Below, one piece after another: positions 57,891-64,000 of a stretch of DNA of 64,000 nt (positions are counted from its first letter, which is position 1; every line of letters begins with the position of its first letter). The translations under genes and the position numbers were made by a program. The stretch is from Pseudomonadota bacterium (GTDB lineage: Bacteria; Pseudomonadota; Gammaproteobacteria; Burkholderiales; Sulfuriferulaceae), in the NCBI GenBank assembly GCA_021845925.1, contig JAJZUW010000001.1, forward strand, positions 117,224-181,223, given 5' to 3'. The notes beneath the pieces were generated by a model. The model was given only the letters and a program-made list of their open reading frames with translations. It had not been told where the DNA came from and did not search any database.

Positions 57891-58001
57891 ACGCGATCCA
57901 TTTCCGCGCCAGACCTGATTCCGCATTTGCATGACGGATTTGGTCAGCGCAAAAACCAGCCGCCGGCGTAGCGTGGCGGCGCAAGAATTGGTGTTGCAAG
58001 C
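57891..58001. other. carA-carB spacer with a small hairpin
   Basis: 111 bp without a gene. GCCGCC (57959-57964) and GGCGGC (57975-57980) can pair just before carB. No promoter stands out; spacers between carA and carB are common in Neisseriales relatives. Confidence 0.4.
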
Positions 58002-61000
58002 ATGCCCAAGCGTACAGATATTCGAAGCATCCTCATTATTGGCGCCGGCCCGATTGTGATCGGCCAGGCCTGCGAGTTCGATTATTCCGGAGCCCAGGCC
58101 TGCACTGCGCTGCGTGAAGAAGGCTACCGCATCGTTCTGGTGAATTCCAATCCCGCCACCATCATGACCGATCCGGAAATGGCCGATGTGACCTACATCG
58201 AGCCGATCAACTGGAAGGTGCTGGAAAAAATCATCGAGCGCGAACGTCCGGATGCCCTGCTGCCGACCATGGGCGGGCAGACTGCGCTGAACTGCGCACT
58301 GGATCTGGCGCGCAATGGCGTGCTGGAGCGTTTTGGCGTCGAACTGATCGGCGCTTCGCGCGATGCCATCGACAAGGCCGAAGACCGCGAAAAATTCAAG
58401 CAGGCCATGACCCGTATCGGGCTGTCTTCGCCGCGTTCCTCGATTGCCCACAGTCTGGAAGAAGCCCTGCAGGTACAGGCCGTGACCGGATTTCCCACCA
58501 TCATCCGGCCATCGTTCACCATGGGTGGCACCGGCGGCGGGATTGCCTATAACCGGGAAGAATTTGTCGAAATCTGCGAACGCGGCCTGGAAGCATCGCC
58601 CACCCATGAACTGCTGATCGAAGAATCGCTGATCGGCTGGAAAGAATATGAAATGGAGGTGGTGCGCGACCGGCATGACAACTGTATCATCGTCTGTTCG
58701 ATCGAAAACCTCGACCCGATGGGCGTGCATACTGGTGATTCGATCACTGTGGCGCCTGCCCAGACCCTGACCGATCGCGAATATCAGCTCATGCGCAATG
58801 CATCGATTGCCGTGTTGCGCGAAATCGGCGTGGAAACCGGCGGCTCGAATGTCCAGTTCGGCATCAATCCAGTGGATGGCCGCATGGTGGTGATCGAGAT
58901 GAACCCGCGTGTTTCGCGTTCATCGGCGCTGGCATCCAAGGCGACCGGATTCCCGATTGCCAAGGTTGCGGCCAAGCTGGCGGTTGGTTATACGCTGGAT
59001 GAGCTGAAAAACGACATCACTGGCGGTCTGACGCCAGCGTCGTTTGAGCCATCGATCGATTACGTCGTCACCAAGATTCCACGCTTTGCCTTTGAAAAAT
59101 TCCCCCAGGCCAATGACCGGTTGACAACGCAGATGAAGTCGGTTGGCGAGGTCATGGCAATTGGCCGCACGTTCTGTGAATCGTTGCAAAAGGCTTTGCG
59201 CGGGCTGGAAACCGGTGTTGACGGACTGGACTCGCTGACCGCCGAGCGCAGCGTGATCGAAGCCGAAATCGGCAATCCGGGGCCGGAACGTCTCTGGTAC
59301 GTGGCGGATGCTTTCCGCATCGGCATGGATCTGGAAGAGGTGTTTGATTTCACACGCATCGACCGCTGGTTTCTGGTGCAGATCCAGGCCCTGGTGGCCG
59401 ACGAGCAGGCGCTTGCCGGCAAAACCTTGCCGGCCCTGGGCGCCGATGGCTTGCGTGCTCTCAAACAGAAGGGTTTTTCCGATCGCCGCCTGGCCAGGCT
59501 GATGGGCATCAGCCAGCACGATGTGCGGTCCTATCGTTGGACGCGTGGAATCCATCCGGTATACAAACGTGTGGATACCTGTGCTGCCGAGTTTGCATCG
59601 CACACGGCATACATGTATTCCACCTACGAGGAAGAGTGTGAAGCCCGTCCGACCAGCCGGCGCAAAATCATGGTGCTGGGCGGCGGGCCGAACCGGATCG
59701 GACAGGGAATCGAGTTCGATTACTGCTGCGTGCATGCCGCTCTGGCCATGCGCGAAGACGGTTACGAGACCATCATGGTCAACTGCAATCCCGAGACTGT
59801 TTCGACGGATTACGATATTTCCGACCGGCTGTACTTTGAACCACTGACGCTGGAAGATGTGCTGGAAATCGTGCGCATCGAGCAGCCTGCCGGCGTGATT
59901 GTGCAGTATGGCGGGCAAACACCGCTGAAACTGGCGCGTGATCTCGAGGCAGCTGGAACACCGATCATCGGCACCACGCCTGACATGATCGATTGCGCCG
60001 AAGACCGTGAGCGTTTCCAGAAAATGCTGCATGGACTCGGTTTGTTGCAACCGCCAAACCGCACTGCGCGTTCGCCGGAAGAAGCCATTGCCCTGGCCGC
60101 AGAAATCGGCTATCCGCTGGTGGTTCGGCCATCCTACGTACTGGGTGGTCGGGCGATGGAAATCGTGCGTGCCGAGGAAGACCTCCAGCGTTACATGCGC
60201 GAAGCAGTCAAGGTGTCCAACGATTCACCGGTACTGCTGGACCGTTTTCTGAACGATGCCATCGAGGTGGATGTGGATGCGGTGTCCGATGGCGAAACCG
60301 TGGTCATCGGCGGCATCATGGAACATATCGAACAGGCGGGTGTGCACTCCGGCGATTCGGCCTGTTCGTTGCCACCTTACAGCCTTGCCGTCAGCCTGCA
60401 GGATGAGATCCGGCGTCAGACGGTGGCGATGGCCAAGGCTCTCAATGTGGTTGGCCTGATGAATGTCCAGTTTGCCCTGCAGGGCGAGACGGTTTATGTG
60501 CTGGAAGTCAATCCGCGCGCTTCGCGAACGGTGCCGTTTGTTTCCAAAGCCACCGGAGTGCCGCTCGCCAAGGTGGCAGCCCGATGCATGGCGGGACGAA
60601 AACTGGTGGAACAAGGTGTAACCCGCGAAGTCATTCCACCGTATTATTCCGTCAAGGAAGCGGTGTTCCCTTTTGCCAAATTCCAGGGCGTGGATACCCT
60701 GCTGGGCCCGGAAATGAAATCCACCGGCGAAGTGATGGGGGTTGGCAAAACCTTCGCCGAAGCCTTTGTCAAATCGCAGCTGGCTGCTGGCGTCAAATTG
60801 CCGGTTGGTGGCCAGGCTTTCATCAGCGTGCGCAATGCTGACAAGCAGCGCATCGTGGAAATCGGCCGCGAACTGCAGGCGCTGGGTTTCGTGCTGGTGG
60901 CCACGCGCGGCACGGCCACGGCCATGCAGGCTGGCGGTTTGCCGGTAACGGTCGTCAACAAGGTGACGGAAGGACGACCGCATATCGTCGACATGATCAA

Positions 61001-61223
61001 GAACAACGAAATCAGCCTGATCGTCAATGTGGTGGATGACAAGCGTGCCGTGCGTGATTCGGTGGCCATCCGTCGCGTTGCGCTGGCCCAGAGGGTGACT
61101 TATTACACCACTCTGGCCGGTGCGCGCGCTGCCTGTATTGGTATGCGTGAAACCAGCGGGCTGGAAGTATATGACCTTCAGAAATTGCACGCACAGATTG
61201 ATGCGCAGGAAAGTGTGAAATGA
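58002..61223 (+). CDS. carB: Carbamoyl-phosphate synthase large subunit
   Basis: 1073 aa with the internal duplication of CarB: two ATP-grasp halves ([15 protein letters not shown] and [13 protein letters not shown]), two [18 protein letters not shown] / [17 protein letters not shown] starts, and a C-terminal MGS-like allosteric domain (about 935-1073). Its stop overlaps greA by 4 nt. Confidence 0.97.
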   Translation: MPKRTDIRSILIIGAGPIVIGQACEFDYSGAQACTALREEGYRIVLVNSNPATIMTDPEMADVTYIEPINWKVLEKIIERERPDALLPTMGGQTALNCALDLARNGVLERFGVELIGASRDAIDKAEDREKFKQAMTRIGLSSPRSSIAHSLEEALQVQAVTGFPTIIRPSFTMGGTGGGIAYNREEFVEICERGLEASPTHELLIEESLIGWKEYEMEVVRDRHDNCIIVCSIENLDPMGVHTGDSITVAPAQTLTDREYQLMRNASIAVLREIGVETGGSNVQFGINPVDGRMVVIEMNPRVSRSSALASKATGFPIAKVAAKLAVGYTLDELKNDITGGLTPASFEPSIDYVVTKIPRFAFEKFPQANDRLTTQMKSVGEVMAIGRTFCESLQKALRGLETGVDGLDSLTAERSVIEAEIGNPGPERLWYVADAFRIGMDLEEVFDFTRIDRWFLVQIQALVADEQALAGKTLPALGADGLRALKQKGFSDRRLARLMGISQHDVRSYRWTRGIHPVYKRVDTCAAEFASHTAYMYSTYEEECEARPTSRRKIMVLGGGPNRIGQGIEFDYCCVHAALAMREDGYETIMVNCNPETVSTDYDISDRLYFEPLTLEDVLEIVRIEQPAGVIVQYGGQTPLKLARDLEAAGTPIIGTTPDMIDCAEDRERFQKMLHGLGLLQPPNRTARSPEEAIALAAEIGYPLVVRPSYVLGGRAMEIVRAEEDLQRYMREAVKVSNDSPVLLDRFLNDAIEVDVDAVSDGETVVIGGIMEHIEQAGVHSGDSACSLPPYSLAVSLQDEIRRQTVAMAKALNVVGLMNVQFALQGETVYVLEVNPRASRTVPFVSKATGVPLAKVAARCMAGRKLVEQGVTREVIPPYYSVKEAVFPFAKFQGVDTLLGPEMKSTGEVMGVGKTFAEAFVKSQLAAGVKLPVGGQAFISVRNADKQRIVEIGRELQALGFVLVATRGTATAMQAGGLPVTVVNKVTEGRPHIVDMIKNNEISLIVNVVDDKRAVRDSVAIRRVALAQRVTYYTTLAGARAACIGMRETSGLEVYDLQKLHAQIDAQESVK

Positions 61224-61705
61224 ACAGCATGACCAAAATTCCCCTGACCACCCGTGGCGCGCAACTGCTGCGCGAAGAGCTGCACCGCCTGAAGACGGTG
61301 GAACGTCCGGCAGTGATCACTGCCATCGCGGAGGCCAGAGCCCAGGGCGACCTGTCCGAAAATGCGGAATACGATGCAGCCAAGGAAAAACAGGGCTTCA
61401 TCGAAGGCCGGATCGCCGAACTGGAAGCCAAGCTGTCATCGGCCCAGATCATTGATCCGTCCAGTATCGAAGCGGAAGGCCGCATCGTGTTTGGCGCAAC
61501 GGTCGAGCTGGAAGACTCGGCCAGCGGCGAGGTGGTCAATTACCAGATCGTGGGTGATGACGAAGCCGACATCAAGCAGAACCGGATTTCAATCAGTTCA
61601 CCCATTGCACGCGCCCTGATCGGCAAGTATGCCGGTGATTCGGTGGATGTGCAGGCACCTGGTGGCATCCGTCAGTATGAAGTGCTGGATGTCCAGTACC
61701 TCTGA
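61220..61705 (+). CDS. greA: Transcription elongation factor GreA
   Basis: Enters the RNA polymerase secondary channel and stimulates cleavage of backtracked RNA. 161 aa; N-terminal coiled coil with the tip acidic pair ([16 protein letters not shown]) and a C-terminal FKBP-like domain. The ATG at 61220 overlaps carB; MTKIPLT at 61229 is an alternative start closer to family starts. Confidence 0.96.
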   Translation: MNSMTKIPLTTRGAQLLREELHRLKTVERPAVITAIAEARAQGDLSENAEYDAAKEKQGFIEGRIAELEAKLSSAQIIDPSSIEAEGRIVFGATVELEDSASGEVVNYQIVGDDEADIKQNRISISSPIARALIGKYAGDSVDVQAPGGIRQYEVLDVQYL

Positions 61706-62157
61706 TGGCCGGCTTGCCTGAATATCTGTCCCGCGTGTTGCTGACCCTCTGGCTGGGTGGCCTCTGGGTTATCGGTTACGTGGTGGCGCCGGTGCTGTTC
61801 TGGAAATTGCCGGACAAACAGCTGGCCGGCAATCTGGCCGGTGTGCTGTTCGGCATCATGTCATGGATCGGCATGGCTAGCGGGTTTTATCTGCTCATTT
61901 TCCGGGTGGTTCGTCATGGTGCCCGCGCACTGAAACAGTGGTTCTTCTGGATTGTGCTGGTCATGCTGCTGATGGTGCTGGGCGGCTATTTCGGCATTCA
62001 GCCGGTGATCCAGCACCTGAAGGAAGCAGCACTGCCGCGGGAAGTCATGCAAAGCGCATTTGCCAGCCGGTTTGAACGCTGGCATGGCATTGCCAGTGTG
62101 ATCTATCTGATTGAAAGTCTTCTTGGCCTCGCTCTGCTGCGGGGCCGGGAAGCGTGA
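61705..62157 (+). CDS. DUF4149 membrane protein
   Basis: 150 aa, four membrane segments, the last at the C terminus. RFERWHGIASVIYLIESLLGL is the typical end of DUF4149. The start shares one base with the greA stop (TGATG). Its position between greA and rlmE-ftsH is conserved; function unknown. Confidence 0.9.
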   Translation: MAGLPEYLSRVLLTLWLGGLWVIGYVVAPVLFWKLPDKQLAGNLAGVLFGIMSWIGMASGFYLLIFRVVRHGARALKQWFFWIVLVMLLMVLGGYFGIQPVIQHLKEAALPREVMQSAFASRFERWHGIASVIYLIESLLGLALLRGREA

Positions 62158-62203
62158 TCCACGGGCTGGCATGCACAGCGACAATCTGTCCGGAGGGTGA
62201 TCA

Positions 62204-62830
62204 TTGAAACCATCGCGGACCAGCAAGAACTGGATGCGGGAGCATGTCAACGATCCCTGGGTCAAGCTGGCGAAAGCGCAAGGCTATCGCTCGCGTGCCG
62301 CTTTCAAACTGGAAGAAATCAGCCGGCGTGACCATCTGATCCGCCCAGGCGCGCTGGTCATCGATCTGGGATCGACGCCAGGCGGTTGGTCGCAGTTTGC
62401 CCGGCGCGAGGGCGCCGACGTGGTAGCGCTGGACATCCTTGACATGGATCCTATTGCCGGCGTGACCTTCATTCAGGGTGACTTTACCGAAGAGGCCGTG
62501 CTGCGCGAGCTGGAAAATGTGCTGGGAAATCGCAAACCGGATCTTGTGATTTCGGACATGGCCCCCAATATCAGTGGTGTGACCGTGACGGATCAGGCGC
62601 GCAGCATTTATTTGTGTGAACTTGCACTCGACTTTGCTGTCAACTGGCTGAAGCCGGGTGGACAGTTCCTGGTCAAGGTGTTTCAGGGCCAGGGCTATCC
62701 GGAATACCTTGCCCTGATGCGGGATTCGTTTGAAACCGTGGCGACACGCAAACCGAAAGCATCCCGCGATCGCAGCAGTGAAGTGTATCTGTTGGGCAAA
62801 AATCCGCGAAAAAAGTTAACAAGCGGATAG
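62204..62830 (+). CDS. rlmE: 23S rRNA (uridine-2552-2'-O)-methyltransferase
   Basis: FtsJ family. 208 aa; SAM site [11 protein letters not shown] and the K-D-K-E set: K39 or so in [10 protein letters not shown] in [10 protein letters not shown] in FLVKVFQG, E in [11 protein letters not shown] start with GGAGGG 7 nt upstream. It precedes ftsH, whose promoter lies inside its last codons. Confidence 0.94.
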   Translation: MKPSRTSKNWMREHVNDPWVKLAKAQGYRSRAAFKLEEISRRDHLIRPGALVIDLGSTPGGWSQFARREGADVVALDILDMDPIAGVTFIQGDFTEEAVLRELENVLGNRKPDLVISDMAPNISGVTVTDQARSIYLCELALDFAVNWLKPGGQFLVKVFQGQGYPEYLALMRDSFETVATRKPKASRDRSSEVYLLGKNPRKKLTSG

Positions 62831-62844
62831 ATCAGGTTTAGAAT
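62816..62844 (+). promoter_or_regulatory. Promoter for ftsH
   Basis: TTAACA (62816-62821), 17 nt, TAGAAT (62839-62844). It starts inside the rlmE end and would give an ftsH leader of about 50 nt with a small hairpin (GGTAC...GTACC). Confidence 0.6.
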
Positions 62845-62900
62845 CGCAAGACAGGGTACGGCTTTGCCTGTACCGCAACGCCCGAATTGGAGCAGCACCC

Positions 62901-64000
62901 ATGAATAACATGTTCAAGAATATCGCGATCTGGCTGGTGGTGGCACTGGTACTGATGACCGTGTTCAACCAGTTCAACACGCACCAGACCAGCCAGGCGC
63001 AAATCGATTATTCCCAGTTTCTCGATCAGGTGAAACAGGGCCAGATCTCCAAGGTGGTTATTGAAAACCATGTCATCAAGGGTGTCAAGACCGATGGCCG
63101 GCATTTCAGTACCTATGCGCCTGCCGATCCATGGATGGTGTCCGATCTGCTGAAGGCAGGGGTGGCGATCCAGGCCAAGCCGGAAGAAGAACCCTCTTTC
63201 CTGATGAACATCTTCATCTCCTGGTTTCCGATGCTGTTGCTGATCGGCGTATGGGTGTTCTTTATGCGCCAGATGCAGGGTGGTGGCAAGGGCGGGGCGT
63301 TTTCCTTCGGCAAGAGCAAGGCGCGCATGCTGGATGAAACCGCGAACCAGATCACATTTGCGGATGTGGCCGGTTGCGACGAAGCCAAGGAAGAAGTGGC
63401 CGAACTGGTTGATTTTCTGCGTGAACCAGCCAAATTCCAGAAACTGGGTGGCCGTGTTCCGCGAGGCGTGCTGATGGCCGGTAGCCCCGGTACTGGTAAA
63501 ACCCTGCTGGCCAAGGCAATTGCCGGCGAAGCCAAAGTGCCGTTTTTCAGCATTTCCGGCTCTGATTTCGTGGAAATGTTTGTCGGTGTGGGTGCGGCAC
63601 GCGTCCGCGACATGTTTGATCAGGCCAAGAAACATGCGCCCTGCATCATCTTTATCGATGAAATCGATGCTGTCGGCCGTCAGCGTGGCGCCGGCATGGG
63701 CGGCGGCAATGACGAACGCGAGCAGACCCTGAACCAGCTGCTGGTTGAAATGGATGGTTTCGAAGGATCATCCGGTGTCATCGTGATTGCAGCCACCAAC
63801 CGGCCAGATGTGCTCGACCCTGCATTGCTGCGGCCTGGCCGTTTTGACCGTCAGGTCGTGGTGCCATTGCCGGACATTCGTGGCCGCGAACAGATCCTGC
63901 TGGTTCACATGCGCAAGATTCCGTCCGCACCTGATGTGAGGGCCGATATTCTGGCCCGTGGCACGCCAGGTTTCTCTGGCGCCGATCTGGCCAATCTGGT
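62901..64000 (+). CDS. ftsH: ATP-dependent zinc metalloprotease FtsH, 3' end outside window
   Basis: Membrane-anchored AAA+ protease. The first 366 codons are visible: membrane segment 1 (about 6-22), periplasmic domain, membrane segment 2 (about 98-118), then the AAA domain with Walker A GSPGTGKT (about 194-201), Walker [13 protein letters not shown] and the second region of homology ([21 protein letters not shown]). The peptidase HExxH lies beyond the window. GGAG 8 nt before the ATG. Confidence 0.96.
   Translation, partial: MNNMFKNIAIWLVVALVLMTVFNQFNTHQTSQAQIDYSQFLDQVKQGQISKVVIENHVIKGVKTDGRHFSTYAPADPWMVSDLLKAGVAIQAKPEEEPSFLMNIFISWFPMLLLIGVWVFFMRQMQGGGKGGAFSFGKSKARMLDETANQITFADVAGCDEAKEEVAELVDFLREPAKFQKLGGRVPRGVLMAGSPGTGKTLLAKAIAGEAKVPFFSISGSDFVEMFVGVGAARVRDMFDQAKKHAPCIIFIDEIDAVGRQRGAGMGGGNDEREQTLNQLLVEMDGFEGSSGVIVIAATNRPDVLDPALLRPGRFDRQVVVPLPDIRGREQILLVHMRKIPSAPDVRADILARGTPGFSGADLANL

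Overview
The window is a gene-dense chromosomal segment of a Gram-negative betaproteobacterium. Gene orders such as exbB-exbD-lpxK-Trm112-kdsB-adk, acpS-nagZ-udg-uvrC, scpA-scpB-rluB and dusB-fis-purH-purD, together with the lipid A/LPS genes (lptF, lptG, lpxK, kdsB, bamC), fit that class. FtsH carries a Walker A reading AGSPGTGKT, which I associate with Neisseria-type FtsH, so a Neisseriales relative is my best guess; this is inference from recall, not a search. Most of the window is housekeeping sequence with tight ATGA/TGATG gene overlaps. No tRNA, rRNA or CRISPR was seen.

Layout. 1-1700: remains of a defence locus on the minus strand: an AAA+/TOPRIM ATPase running off the left edge, translationally coupled to the 3' stump of a type I restriction specificity gene (hsdS), and next to it an IS3-family orfA relic. 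1.7-9.6 kb: valS, an unknown gene, holC and pepA on the minus strand; lptF-lptG on plus; an RDD membrane protein. 9.7-21.7 kb: dusB-fis, purH-purD-tsaC-hemF, a divergent class A PBP, and hemA-prfA-prmC. 21.7-32.6 kb: a Bax-inhibitor-1 protein, an HDOD protein, rlmD, adk, kdsB, Trm112-like, lpxK, a WaaA-like protein, exbD, exbB, an MBL hydrolase, bamC and dapA. 32.7-35.25 kb: a diguanylate cyclase, scpA and scpB.

35.25-38.17 kb is the accessory part. A repeat field is followed by an AT-rich segment with a NYN-domain nuclease gene, a tiny ORF and a SIR2-like NADase-type gene. It also holds a minus-strand candidate small RNA with a TTGACA/TATAAT promoter. A perfect 15-bp direct repeat (35786-35800 and 38114-38128) brackets it. 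It splits the usual scpB-rluB neighbourhood and is the best candidate for an uncharacterised, probably defensive, system.

38.2-64 kb returns to core genes: rluB, two unknown genes, hrpA, a radical SAM protein, acpS-nagZ-udg-uvrC, an envelope protein with an abutting MITE-like element, pgsA-kup-def, dnaE, carA (with a leader terminator), carB-greA-DUF4149, rlmE and the 5' part of ftsH.
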